A stretch of DNA of 64,000 nt from Litoditis marina (taxonomy: Eukaryota; Nematoda; Chromadorea; Rhabditida; Rhabditidae): assembly GCA_964036275.1 (NCBI GenBank), contig OZ038437.1, forward strand, positions 15,222,090 to 15,286,089, given 5' to 3'. Position 1 is the stretch's first letter. Every line of letters starts with the position of its first letter. Position numbers and translations under genes: made by a program. Under the pieces are notes generated by a model. The model did not search any database. It had not been told where the DNA came from and saw nothing but the letters and a program-made list of their open reading frames with translations. This document shows, one piece after another, positions 1-9,770 of this stretch.

Positions 1-368
1 AAACGCATACTAAACCATGATAATTATCATAATTTCGAAGGGTAGACTAAGTTCAAAGATGCACGACTAATTATTCATAGACCAGGAAGACAATTTGCAA
101 AATAACTAACTGACGCACATTCCCAGTGAAAAAACAAATTTGCAATATAAGGTGGATCAGCCAGGGATCGAGAAAATGAGCAATTGGCGAAGAATTATGG
201 ACGCTACCAATTCATAAACCATGAGTTTTATAACAAATCCATTTCAGTCTTAACGTTCATGAAGAATACGATTGCAACGCTCAGATTCAGATTAAAACTA
301 TTCCAGGAAGATCAAAAAACACTTTTTGGAAAAGAAAAAGAAAAAGGAACAAACAAAAAACACACAGA

Positions 369-436
369 AGCGACAATGTCGTTGCCGTCTCAATTTTGAC
401 TCAGTCGGCGGGGGCCGAGTCAGTGATTTCTCAGAG
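369..436. repeat. dispersed hairpin repeat, copy 1
   Basis: About 65 bp nearly identical to 40,620-40,682, centred on an imperfect palindrome ACTCAGTCGGC...GCCGAGTCAGT around a GGGG loop. Both copies start AGCGACA and end TTCTCAGAGT. I see no coding potential and do not recognise the family. Confidence 0.6.
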
Positions 437-1020
437 TGGATGTTAATTTAATGTGACTACTCAATTCACTTCTAGTGTATTCTCACTCTCTTCTCAGTAT
501 ATTTTTGTTCTGGAACAAAGGGACAATGCTCTCAAGTAGCGAAATGAATCTCAGATCAGATTAGTGCATCGCACAAGGAAGTCTGGGGTGTTCAAAAGAC
601 TTTCAAAGTCTGACAATTAGCAGACTTGCGAACACCACTTTCATAGGGTTATTAGTGTGAAACTAAGATGAGAATAACATGTTTTTCTTTCAATGAGTTT
701 TTAGGTATTTCTTGTTGGATTACCCCGGATACGACAGTATGGTTCGGATATAAACAAGAGAACTTCAGGTTTTTTTCCAAAACAGTATTACCGGTAATGA
801 TACTCAGTACAAAATGGACATTTTGAAACACAGTTTTCCCTGAAAGTTGCTGTTGCAAGTGATTCTACAAACATTCAACTTTTATCAAAATACACATAAA
901 GTTGTTGAAATAGAAACATTTACATAATTTTATGAACATCTTCAATATTGATCATCGTGTGTGGCGGGTTTGCATTGATGAGAGCACGGGGGGTGGGGGC
1001 ATCCCTTGGTTTTCACCTCA

Positions 1021-1245
1021 CAATACTGCTTAGAAGGACACTCGCCGCCACAATACGGAAAATCTGGAATAGAGTCACGTTTTTACGTGAAAGTCACGTG
1101 ATAAGTCACGTAAATCTCACGTGGAGCGACGTTAGTTGATGAAATTTCGATTTATGTAACTCTTAATATTCAACCTGATATACTGTTTCGAAGGACACTC
1201 GCCACAATATGGAAAATATGGACAGTTACACGTTTTCGTTCTTGC
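1021..1245. repeat. tandem duplication with CACGTG palindromes
   Basis: Two related blocks (about 1,025-1,095 and 1,180-1,245) share GAAGGACACTCGCC followed by CACAATAyGGAAAAT. They are followed by runs of CACGTG/ACGTGA motifs, also frequent at 39,960-40,110 and 58,280-58,580. Confidence 0.55.
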
Positions 1246-1600
1246 ATGGTTCACGTGAGAGCCACGTGAAAAAAACTACGTGAATTGAAAGAGGTATTGA
1301 TTTTCACGTGAGCTCAAAGTGATATACACTTGAGAGTACCACATGCCACTTTTGTCTTCCACAACTCGGGAACTCATCATCTATTTATGAAAAAGTTCCA
1401 CTTTCCTGAGTTTTCTGATTTAAAAGTACGCTTTGATAATAGAATAAACGTTTGGAATCTTGCGTCTTCCACAACTTGGCGTCTGACGATTAATTTGCAG
1501 ACTTGTAGTCGGCCATTTGCAATACAGGAATGTACTACTGAGGCCGTATGCATGAAACACCGCGGGCCGTGTGGGAGGCGAATTCTTTATTTAACCCGGT

Positions 1601-1760
1601 ATTTTGTCAACCCTAGCAGTTAACCATTAACCGGATTACTTGGTGAACCCTTTTGTTAACCACTTGTTAACCCTAAATTTCCCCAAAAGACATTGTGAAA
1701 AAGGGTTAACCAAGTAACCCGATTAAGGTTAACTGATATGGTTAACGAAATACCCGGTTC
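1601..1760. repeat. satellite-like GGTTAAC/GTTAACC patch
   Basis: Dense GGTTAACC-type half palindromes in both orientations, giving a fold-back structure. It resembles in style, though not in exact unit, the GGTTACC fold-back blocks at 27.9, 55.2 and 55.8 kb. Confidence 0.5.
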
Positions 1761-2187
1761 CTTGTGGAATTGGTCGGGTTGGGATGCTATTCCGAGCTCG
1801 GAACGGACCGATTCAGGTTGGATAACATCCCAACCCGGCTCGCGATGTTTAATGTACGGCATCTGGTACGCTTATTTCATTGTGTTTGGAGTAATCATTT
1901 CATGAACTTTGATAGATATTTGGGTGAAATATTTGAGAAAACCCACGTCTTCCACAACTGGGCGTCTCATCATCAACTTGTAGACATGTAGTTGGCCACT
2001 CGCAATACATGGAGATGTACCAACCACTTGGACGGAGGTCCGGTTGCAGACACGTGAAATGGGGGGCTGCAAAATACACCTGTTTTATATATTCTGTAAA
2101 TTTACATTTTGTGTTTTACAAATCTCAAACTACAAGCTACAATATGCTTTTGATGAATACTTTGCAAACCGATGTATTTTGCGGGGA

Positions 2188-2323
2188 GAGTGGGCGACGA
2201 TTCAGCTAAAAGACATTGAGCTACTATCTATTATTCAAGTTATGACTTTAACTAAAAGCCACTCTTACAGGCTGTTATACTAGACATAAGCCCGAAGTGT
2301 TTTAGCTGAATCGTCGCCCACTC
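2188..2323. mobile_element. 136-bp fold-back MITE with 24-bp perfect TIRs and a GCGGGGA target duplication
   Basis: The left end (2,188-2,211, beginning GAGTGGGCGACG) is the exact reverse complement of the right end (2,300-2,323). The element is flanked by GCGGGGA at 2,181-2,187 and 2,324-2,330, a 7-bp direct repeat that may be part of an 8-bp site. No coding capacity; non-autonomous cut-and-paste transposon. Confidence 0.8.
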
Positions 2324-2548
2324 GCGGGGATACAAAATACAAACGTCAAACGATATGCGTATGATACAAGACACGTGAAAAGATGGGGCTTAAAAATATT
2401 AAGTTGGGCTACGAACTTTTTTATATGTTTTGTATAAACAGATATATTGTCTATGCTTACATGTTATGCCTATTTGAGCATAATTAATAAATATATTTTC
2501 TCACATTACTTCCAAATAACGAACTGCAGCAGGCGACAGAACCCTGAG

Positions 2549-2681
2549 TATACTTTTAGTCAATGTACAGTCACGTGAAACATGTTAAACACAGCGGAAC
2601 GCAGAAACGTGCAACAACAAAGTGCACGATGCCTCATTAGAATGCCAGTTTTACGGGACTGTTCAATTGACTTCTAGTATA
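2549..2681. mobile_element. CACGTG-MITE family, copy 1
   Basis: About 133 bp, starts TATAC and ends GTATA, with imperfect terminal repeats containing AGTCACGTGA. The conserved interior reads AAACGTGCAA...GTGCACGATGCCTCATTAGAATG. Nine copies occur in this window, all about 133 bp where complete. The TA ends suggest a Tc1/mariner-type target, which I infer rather than see proven. Confidence 0.8.
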
Positions 2682-3339
2682 TACTTTGCACTGTCGGAGA
2701 TCTAGTTGAAGAAACGTTGGAAGCGGGCGGAGACTTGATCTATTTGGTTCAAATGATAACCACAAACTACATTATGAGATTATATAGACAAAATCAAAAC
2801 TACAGAAAACGGTTGAATGTATATTCCAGTCTAGCGGTAGATCTCTTGGACTTGGCGATTTTGAAAACCGAACCAAAACTTCAAAGAATCTGGAACTAAC
2901 CTCGAGATTGGATCATGTCGACTCTCGAAGGAATTAGAAGAAGCTGAAAAGTGTTACTCAGATTTGTTTTTATTAGTTTTCTCTGTTTTAATACTCCTTT
3001 CTATCATCTTTGCAACGTTGATGACGTTGTAAAAAATAAATGTAGCACAAATTTGGCGATAATATCCCGATGTTGATATTGAATAATATTAATTTTCTGT
3101 ACTTCGAAAAGAACAGTAACTCATTGTAGTACTACATCGAGTACAAACTTCCCTTTCGTCTTCTCAAAAACTCACCGCGAACAGTATAGTTGGGCTCATT
3201 TCAGAACGAGCTGAAAAACGCACAGTCAGACGAGAATTTCAGGAACACATTGTATTGCCAATGTAGTTTTACATGAATACACGTCGTACTCCAAGAATTC
3301 TGACCGAACATTAACGAGATCAAACTATAAACACATCGG
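2682..3339. other. gene-free stretch
   Basis: No supported exon, RNA gene or clear repeat boundary. Composition is AT-rich with short open frames only. Confidence 0.5.
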
Positions 3340-3536
3340 TATAGTGAGTGCCAACTTTAATAATTTCTGCCTCTGGCCGCAATCGAACCTGCGAGCAAAA
3401 GTTTCATAGTAGGGCGCAAACCACTGCGCTATCAGAGCATATAACGGGAAAGCTATGAAATTGCGAACATGTGTGCGTACACAAACGAAAGTGAGATATA
3501 CCGTACCCTCCTGCCTTTCCGTTGGCAACGACTATA
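3340..3536 (-). mobile_element. MITE carrying a tRNA-like sequence, copy 1
   Basis: The ends TATAGTGAGTGCCAAC and GTTGGCAACGACTATA are inverted repeats with three mismatches. Inside, on the minus strand, lies a tRNA-like core with an A box (TAGCGCAGTGGTTTGCGCCC), a four-pair D stem (GCGC/GCGC), a B-box-like GGTTCGATTGC and a partly pairing acceptor (CTCTG/CAGAG). The same core and ends recur in the opposite orientation at 33,248-33,420. The anticodon arm does not fold convincingly, so I do not call a functional tRNA. Confidence 0.65.
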
Positions 3537-3794
3537 TAGTTCAAGTTCAAAATACATCGTATGAACTTGCTTGGAAAGAGTGAAATCTATATATGGAGTG
3601 AGATGACGAAAACTGGTTGGAATTTATTTTGAGACGCATATTTTCCTTTTTGTAACATTTTATTTGACATGAATAATTCAAACTTCTCCGATTTTTCTCA
3701 GCATTTGCATACAGCGACCGTCCAATATTCAAAAGTTCAGAAATCTGCCAAAATTTATTTCCAATCGTAACAAAGACAATATGATACAACAAAC

Positions 3795-3933
3795 AATCAT
3801 GTAAAATACATTTAGACTATCGCAGCAGATCTCAAAAACTTGCACAGAAGAACTCAGAAACCTGCAATGACAAAGTGTACTAATTTTCATTAGAATGCAA
3901 CTTCACGTGACTATTCAGAAAACTTCTAGTATA
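3795..3933. mobile_element. CACGTG-MITE family, degenerate copy 2
   Basis: The right half (CAATGACAAAGTG ... CACGTGACTATTCAG ... CTTCTAGTATA) matches the family; the left end has decayed. Confidence 0.6.
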
Positions 3934-4369
3934 GTTAGATCGATACAACCTATCTTAGAACTTAACATATACATTGGGTTTAACTAGGTTGATACGGATT
4001 GAATAAATATTGTGTAGAAATCTGTTGTGTACGCGATTGTACAATTTTTGTAGTAAAGTTTGTTCCCACTGAGACCCATTGGCATTGTACCAAAATTTTT
4101 GAATGACTGTTTCTTAAAACATAAGTATTCTTAGGAATTTCTCCCATATAAGTGTTTTTATGGAACTGAACAATCGCTAACAGCGATTTGCAGTTATTTG
4201 AAAAAACTCCAAAATGATAAAAAACTGCCAGGAAAATTCATTGGCATGCTGCCCAGTCTCAGCTAGAAAGACCTGGACTATAACTTGAGTCAAAAATCGA
4301 AAAATGTGATGAAATCAGCTGAATCATCATTGTTTTTATAAAATTCTGATGTATTTGTAGTTTGATCCG

Positions 4370-4590
4370 GGTGCGTTCTTCCACATATGGATCGAAATTT
4401 GTGTTCATTCAGTCTTGATTATTTCATTGGTCCCTCTAAGACAAACTCATATATTTGCTTTGTGGCAGAACTTTGCGGAAGTCCATAAAAACTGTTTTCC
4501 AACCGCGAAACCTGTCAGAAAACTCGTTCGCGTTCCAGACGGGAAAAGCAACGTGACGTTTCAAACAGGTAAGAAGGGAAGAAGGTGAAA
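4370..4590 (+). repeat. R1 dispersed repeat copy (GTAGTTTGATC family)
   Basis: Recognised by the ordered motifs GTAGTTTGATC, GGTCCCTCT, a CTGTCAGAAAAC hairpin arm, CACGTGACG-like text and CAGGTAAGAAGGGAAGA. More than a dozen copies, in both orientations, occur in this window. Complete copies carry a central hairpin, best seen at 36,189-36,222. Confidence 0.6.
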
Positions 4591-4697
4591 TCTGAAAAAA
4601 AACCGCAGAATAACTGATTAAAATAGCTGAAATAGTAGTTTTTGGTTTAGTTTGTTTTTATTCAGTAGAAAATAGTATTTGAAATGCGAACCGAGAG

Positions 4698-4897
4698 GTA
4701 TAGGATTTGTCAAACCGTTGTGGACACCGTACCATCGATTTTGTATGGGACGGGGTTTGGCGAGCGGCCAGTTCGTCTGCGTATCATTGATCTACACACT
4801 CTCTCAACTGCTGGCACATAATCAACGACTGCTCGCCCCGCATCGCTCAATCAATTGAACCCTCTGCTGTCTTTATGGGGAAAATTGCGACTATAGG
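4698..4897. repeat. 200-bp interspersed repeat, copy 1
   Basis: Starts TATAGGATTTGTCAAACCG and ends GCGACTATA; about 90% identical by eye to 53,577-53,768. Only the terminal TATAG is inverted between ends, so the class is uncertain; possibly a TA-targeted non-autonomous transposon. Confidence 0.65.
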
Positions 4898-5192
4898 TTT
4901 AGTGAGTAATCGTGATAGATCATTGTTATCATGGTTCTGCTGTGTTTGTAGTTTTATATCGATCGCATTCCTTGTGATGTTCAGGAATTCAGAAAAAAAT
5001 AGTGTGCTCGCAGATCAGACTGCAACTCCGACTTGATCTCCCTCATTATTTCGTTGGTCCCTCTTTGCCGAATTCTGAGTTCTGTTATCGGTAGCCCATC
5101 CAACTTGTTTGCCAAGTGCAGAGCCTGTCAGAAAACTCGTTTCGTTTCCAAACCAGTTGGAGAACGTGACATTCCCAACAGGAAAGGAAGAA

Positions 5193-5342
5193 ATAATTGG
5201 AATTTTGAAGGAATTTTGAATTTGGCGCCGAAAGCGCCATTTTGCAATTGGTCCCGCACCGCGGTGCGGTACGGTACGATTTCCATGCGAGGAAATCCCA
5301 AAATTCCTCGCATTTATCCAAGTTTTACGTCAGTGCGTGGTT
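5193..5342 (+). repeat. A1 split direct repeat of the PAT-like element
   Basis: 150 bp, repeated at 8,357-8,506. Holds three consecutive potential hairpins: GGCGC/GCGCC around CGAAA, the perfect palindrome CCGCACCGCGGTGCGG, and ATGCGAGGAA/TTCCTCGCAT. Confidence 0.92.
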
Positions 5343-5379
5343 GTGCGTGATTTAGTGTATTCTATATTCGTACTATATT

Positions 5380-6168
5380 ATGTCTGATCCCAATACTCCG
5401 CCGATAAGCAATGAAGTGACAATTCCTGCGGGAGGATCGCCGCCCGCGGGAGGACCGCAGCAGCCTATTCTAGTGGGGAACGTGGTCCCTATTCCGCCTA
5501 ATCCATCTCAATCCTTGTCGCTGGACGTCGTAAATCAATTGGTAGCTTCAGCTCTGCAAGCAGGTCGTCAGCAAGCCCAGGCAGCCTCCCGCCAAGCCGA
5601 AGTCCTTCCCGTATTTACGCGCAAAGGGTATGAGCTACAATACATATTCAATCGGGAAGTGGCCGACAAAGTCAAGCAAGCTGCAGCTATCTCGTCGGGT
5701 GAGGCCAAGAACGTCCTCGCTGAGGTCTTGGATTCTCTGGAAAAGAGGAACCAAATTCTTGTGGTCGCTGATACTAAGCCTGCCGTGTTCGATTATTTGG
5801 CGGCCAAAGAAAAAGCTGAGGATCTGAAGGAAAAATACCCTGTCCTTGCGGAATTCGTGGTCAAAAGCGATAAAGAAGAAGGAAGATCGTCGAGAATTGT
5901 GGATACGTCGCGATCCAGGTCGCCAATGCGACATTCCCAGTTGTTTCGATCGAGAGGCGCGGCCCGGGACCCCTCGCCTCGACCTTCCTATTCCCACTAC
6001 CAGGGCCCTCGGCCTAGCGGCTCAGGCTCAAGATTCTCGAGAGCTGCTCATCAACCGGCCCCAGGGAGAGGGCGTCCATCGGGTCCCTCGGGTACCTGTT
6101 TCCGCTGCGGAGAAGCGGGACACTGGAGAGCCAACTGTCCTTCGAGGAGGAACTGGGGAGTATTCTAG
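5380..6168 (+). CDS. Gag-like protein of the PAT-like element
   Basis: 262 codons starting MSDPNTPP. The N-terminal third is proline/glycine-rich. The middle is a charged helical region (VADKVKQAAA...). The C-terminal part is Ser/Arg-rich (SRSRSPMR). A CCHC zinc knuckle CFRCGEAGHWRANC lies near residues 241-254, with spacing C-x2-C-x4-H-x4-C as in nucleocapsid proteins. The likely role is packaging element RNA. The ORF overlaps the pol frame by about 320 bp, pol being +1 relative to gag, so pol is probably made by frameshift or reinitiation. The start is the first ATG after the A1 repeat. Confidence 0.85.
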   Translation: MSDPNTPPISNEVTIPAGGSPPAGGPQQPILVGNVVPIPPNPSQSLSLDVVNQLVASALQAGRQQAQAASRQAEVLPVFTRKGYELQYIFNREVADKVKQAAAISSGEAKNVLAEVLDSLEKRNQILVVADTKPAVFDYLAAKEKAEDLKEKYPVLAEFVVKSDKEEGRSSRIVDTSRSRSPMRHSQLFRSRGAARDPSPRPSYSHYQGPRPSGSGSRFSRAAHQPAPGRGRPSGPSGTCFRCGEAGHWRANCPSRRNWGVF

Positions 6169-8272
6169 TCTAGCTATTCATGATTCTAGTGTTGATAATT
6201 TATGTTTGGGTCTCAAGCCCTGGTCTAAGGTTCTCGATGCCTGTAATTCTGTAGTTGACAAAACGCATTCTCCTACTACTGAGCCAGAAACTAAGCGACA
6301 TCAGGTGCCGGTTGAGCATTCTGCGTATTCTGTTGGGTCTATTCACGAAGATAAATGTAGAGCATTTTGGTTGGGTCTTAATCCCTCAAAATTGGTGGCA
6401 GATACCATTAGGCACGGTTATAACATCCCATTCTGTCAGGTGCCTCCACCTTTGAATTACGCAAAAAACAGTGATTCCACTTTGCTACATAAGGATTTTA
6501 TTTCTGACACTATTACAGAGCTTCTCATCTCGGGAGCGCTGTCCGAGAAGACAGGAGACGCATCGGTTAGGATCAATCCTATTCAGGTGGCAGAAGGTAA
6601 GAAACTGCGTCTGATTCTTGATCTATCACAGCTAAATCTCTCGCTGGCTAGGGAGAAAGTGAAATTTGAGGATATGTCGTTAGTCGCTGATTTGCTACCA
6701 GAAGCAGGATTCATGTGTACATTTGATCTGAAAGCGGGATATCACCATATTCTAGTCGCCCCTCATCATAGACAATTTCTGGGTTTTTCGTGGGAAGGGA
6801 GGACTTTTGTGTACAATGTGGTTCCATTTGGGCTAAGCTCCGCTCCCAGACTCTTCACGAAAATGATCCGGCCGTTTCTCCAAAAATGGAGAGGAGAAGG
6901 AGAGGGAGTAGCAGTCTATATTGATGATGGTATTATATGGCACTCTTCCAGGGACGGCTGCGTCGAATCCACCCGAAGGATCAAACGAGACATGGAGCGG
7001 GCCGGTTGGCTCTTCGCCGAGGAAAAATGTGTGTGGCATCCTGGAAGGACAGCTGAATGGTTAGGATTTTCTATTGATTTGGCGGGTTTCAGGTTCACTA
7101 TTACGGAAAGAAGGAGGCAAAAAGCATTGATTCTGGCCGAATATATGTGTAAAGTTGCTAGACCTTCTCTTCATGATAGGCTGAGGTGGACCGGTACTCT
7201 TGCATCCTGTCACCTTATACTTTCAGATAGGCAAAAGAGGGAAACCAGAGCGATCGGAGCGGTAGTAGCTGAACACCAGGAGCTGGAGACATCTCTGTCG
7301 TTTCGGTGGCACAAGTCACAGGAAGAGCAAGGTGAGCTCGAATTCTGGAGGCAGGAATTAGAGTACGGATGGTTTAAGACTCTAGCCATAGACATCTCAC
7401 CTTTTGTACCGGATTTTGTTATTAGCGTAGACGCTTCCAGCTTTGCTCTAGGTGCGGTGTTAGAGGCTTCTCCGGTCAATTTGTCATGTTCCAAACCTAT
7501 GGAAGACGATGAAAAGACTAAGTCTAGCACCTGGAGAGAGCTTCAAGCTATATATTTTGGTCTATTATCATTTTCTGACTGTATTCGCGGTCGTATTTTG
7601 GTTAGAACCGATAATCAAGCAGCCGAAGTGATTTGTAGGAAAGGCAGCCTGAAAAAGGAGCTACAAGATAGCGCAAGATTAATATGGGCTTGGGAACAAG
7701 CAGAGCGGGCTAGCATTAGCGTAGTCTGGGTGCCTAGGGAGGAGAACGTGGAAGCAGATGCAGCCAGCAGAGTTATTGACGGGGATGACTGGTATATTAA
7801 TAAGAAGACGGGTATCTGGCTGCAGGAAAAATGGATGATTTGTGAGGTGGACATGTTTGCGGATAAAAGTAATTTTCTTTGCAGAAGGTTCTGTTCGAGG
7901 GACTGGGTCCAAGGAGCTGCAGGAGTCGACGCCTTTGCTCTCGGATCAAGATGGCTCTGGAAAGAACGCCTTTGGTTAGTTCCACCGGTCACCCTGATTT
8001 GTAGAACTATCAGAAAACTGAGAGCTGAAAAGGGTATGGCAATTCTGGGCTGTCCCTGGTGGAAATCTCAGCCATACGTGGCGATTTTGAAGCCAGGCGG
8101 AGTTTGGATTGAAGAGGTGAGGGATGGTATTTTGTATCCAACGGGGGCAAAAATTCTAGGAGATTATAGCTCGTCGGAGGCATTTAGTTCACCATTTCTC
8201 AAGTTCCCGTTCGTATTCGTGCTACTAGATTTCTCCGAGGCGCCCAGAGCTCGCAGAGTACCATCCTTCTAG
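5846..8272 (+). CDS. reverse transcriptase-RNase H polyprotein of the PAT-like element
   Basis: Open frame of 808 codons. The first ~107 residues overlap gag in another frame and look non-native (Arg/Pro-rich), so the true product probably begins near 6,165. RT motifs in order: LILDLSQLN, TFDLKAGYHH (motif A), NVVPFGLSSAPRLFTK (motif B) and YIDDGIIW (motif C, two Asp). RNase H follows with SVDASSFALGAV, WRELQAI, RTDNQAAE and ENVEADAASR, retaining the Asp/Glu/Asp/Asp set. The C-terminal VDMFADKSN...FCSRDW and LVPPVTL blocks are typical of DIRS-order pol. No DNA methyltransferase domain is visible. The enzyme copies element RNA to DNA. Confidence 0.9.
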   Translation: MRNSWSKAIKKKEDRRELWIRRDPGRQCDIPSCFDREARPGTPRLDLPIPTTRALGLAAQAQDSRELLINRPQGEGVHRVPRVPVSAAEKRDTGEPTVLRGGTGEYSSLAIHDSSVDNLCLGLKPWSKVLDACNSVVDKTHSPTTEPETKRHQVPVEHSAYSVGSIHEDKCRAFWLGLNPSKLVADTIRHGYNIPFCQVPPPLNYAKNSDSTLLHKDFISDTITELLISGALSEKTGDASVRINPIQVAEGKKLRLILDLSQLNLSLAREKVKFEDMSLVADLLPEAGFMCTFDLKAGYHHILVAPHHRQFLGFSWEGRTFVYNVVPFGLSSAPRLFTKMIRPFLQKWRGEGEGVAVYIDDGIIWHSSRDGCVESTRRIKRDMERAGWLFAEEKCVWHPGRTAEWLGFSIDLAGFRFTITERRRQKALILAEYMCKVARPSLHDRLRWTGTLASCHLILSDRQKRETRAIGAVVAEHQELETSLSFRWHKSQEEQGELEFWRQELEYGWFKTLAIDISPFVPDFVISVDASSFALGAVLEASPVNLSCSKPMEDDEKTKSSTWRELQAIYFGLLSFSDCIRGRILVRTDNQAAEVICRKGSLKKELQDSARLIWAWEQAERASISVVWVPREENVEADAASRVIDGDDWYINKKTGIWLQEKWMICEVDMFADKSNFLCRRFCSRDWVQGAAGVDAFALGSRWLWKERLWLVPPVTLICRTIRKLRAEKGMAILGCPWWKSQPYVAILKPGGVWIEEVRDGILYPTGAKILGDYSSSEAFSSPFLKFPFVFVLLDFSEAPRARRVPSF

Positions 8273-8292
8273 TTCGCGGACTTTGCCGATCC

Positions 8293-8361
8293 ATAAAGCT
8301 TTCGACTCTCTCAAAATGTTTTCAAAATTTTGGTTATGCCGTAGTTATACGGAGGTATAAT
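8293..8361 (+). repeat. B1 split direct repeat of the PAT-like element
   Basis: 69 bp starting ATAAAGCTTTCGACTCTCTC and ending GGAGGTATAAT, repeated at 9,771-9,839. It abuts and overlaps A2 by the five bases ATAAT, forming the internal complementary junction used as circular-template guide in this element order. Confidence 0.9.
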
Positions 8362-8506
8362 TGGAATTTTGAAGGAATTTTGAATTTGGCGCCGAAAGCG
8401 CCATTTTGCAATTGGTCCCGCACCGCGGTGCGGTATGGTACGATTTCCATGCGAGGAAATCCCAAAATTCCTCGCATTTATCCAAGTTTTACGTCAGTGC
8501 GTGGTT
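8357..8506 (+). repeat. A2 split direct repeat of the PAT-like element
   Basis: Second copy of A1 with one visible substitution (GGTATGG for GGTACGG). The start codon of the recombinase frame lies inside it. Confidence 0.9.
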
Positions 8507-9490
8507 TTCCCGCCCTCCCCACCCCAACCACGCACTGAGCGGCAGATACAGTTTTTCGTTTCAGGGGAGAAATGGTCGGAGTCAGAGAAGCTGCAAGCCC
8601 TAGCGACTCGACTGCGTCTACCTGAGGTAGCATCGTCGCTAAGGCGTTCAATGGTTACTGATCGAGCGCCGTCCACCATCTCCATGTATTCCGGTCACGC
8701 TTCCAGATTCGCGGAATGGCAAGAAGAGAAAGGAGCAGTCGACATTCCGGTGAATAAAGTGAGAAATCTTTACTTGGCGCATTGTGTTAACTTAGGTATG
8801 CATAAGTCACTTGTCTCTATTTCGTCCGCTCTTACCTATTTCTTTGGGGCTCAAAAGGGGGGAGATAGGGAGGTGGAGAAATCCATCTTGGATTCGGCGG
8901 CCCGAAATACTCCAGCAGTCCGTCATAGAGCCAAAATCTCTGAGGAACATTTCGATCTCTTACTCAAAACCGCTTCCGAGGACCCCTCACCTACTCTGTT
9001 ACGCTCAGCCAGGCTGGCTATTATTCTCTATAGAGCTATGTTAAGGATTAGTGAAGCTCAAGCCCTAATGAGTGGAGATTTATCCAAAAGCGGCGAAGTC
9101 TGGAGTGTAAACATCAAGAAAAGCAAAACTGACCAGACTTCGCAGGGCTCAACCGTTTGCTTCAAACTTCCGCATACTTCCCTAGAAAACCGGATCTGGG
9201 TGGATTTCATGCGCGTATTTGAGTCGGGCCCTAACACTCCGCTATTTATTTCGTCATCAACTGGTGCGCCACTCAAGATTTCTACTCTAACCTCCGAGCT
9301 CCAAACGCTAATTTCTAAGGCAGAACTGAGCTCCTTTGGTTATACTAGCCATAGTTTCAGAGGCGGACGGGCTTCAAACGCTTTGGAGTCGGGAATCGAC
9401 GGGGCCGCTATCATGGTCGCTGGTCGCTGGAGATCAACACAAGCATTCCAGAGCTACATTCGGCCGGCGCCATTGCCAGACCAAAGCTGA
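8435..9490 (+). CDS. tyrosine recombinase of the PAT-like element
   Basis: 351 codons. Catalytic landmarks of the lambda-integrase fold are present: the first Arg in AMLRISEA (about residue 210), HSFRGG (His-x-x-Arg), GRWRS, and the nucleophile Tyr in FQSYIRP near the C terminus. The protein would integrate the circular cDNA by site-specific recombination. The first in-frame ATG lies in repeat A2, so the true N terminus could be a later Met; RSMVTDRAPSTISMYSGHA looks like the start of the conserved domain. It is the last ORF, immediately upstream of B2. Confidence 0.9.
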   Translation: MVRFPCEEIPKFLAFIQVLRQCVVFPPSPPQPRTERQIQFFVSGEKWSESEKLQALATRLRLPEVASSLRRSMVTDRAPSTISMYSGHASRFAEWQEEKGAVDIPVNKVRNLYLAHCVNLGMHKSLVSISSALTYFFGAQKGGDREVEKSILDSAARNTPAVRHRAKISEEHFDLLLKTASEDPSPTLLRSARLAIILYRAMLRISEAQALMSGDLSKSGEVWSVNIKKSKTDQTSQGSTVCFKLPHTSLENRIWVDFMRVFESGPNTPLFISSSTGAPLKISTLTSELQTLISKAELSSFGYTSHSFRGGRASNALESGIDGAAIMVAGRWRSTQAFQSYIRPAPLPDQS

Positions 9491-9770
9491 GGATCGTCGC
9501 CGGATAATTGCCAGTTGCATCCCCCCTCCCTCCTCCTCCCCCAAAGTCTTTTTTCTCAGTTTGCCTACTCCTCTTGTTTCCATTGTTGCTCTTGTTTGTC
9601 TAATGTGTTTTCCCGACAAGGGTTCGCCCAGGGACATTATGTACTTCCTTTCGCCCTCACTGTTGTCCGAGGGCTTTTTCATGTTTTGCTGTTACCCCAT
9701 ATTGTATAGGGGACTTGTTATTGTTATGTGTAGCGGGCGGCGGCGTTGCATCCCAACCGCGCACTCTCGA

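Larger units (their letters stand above)
1..2187. other. gene-free stretch, repeats only
   Basis: No exon chain or recognisable protein was found on either strand; open frames are short and lack family motifs. The stretch holds a hairpin repeat near 369, a duplicated CACGTG-rich block at 1,021-1,245, three related copies of a block beginning CTTCCACAACT (about 1,354, 1,468 and 1,948), and a GTTAAC-rich satellite-like patch at 1,601-1,760. Confidence 0.6.
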
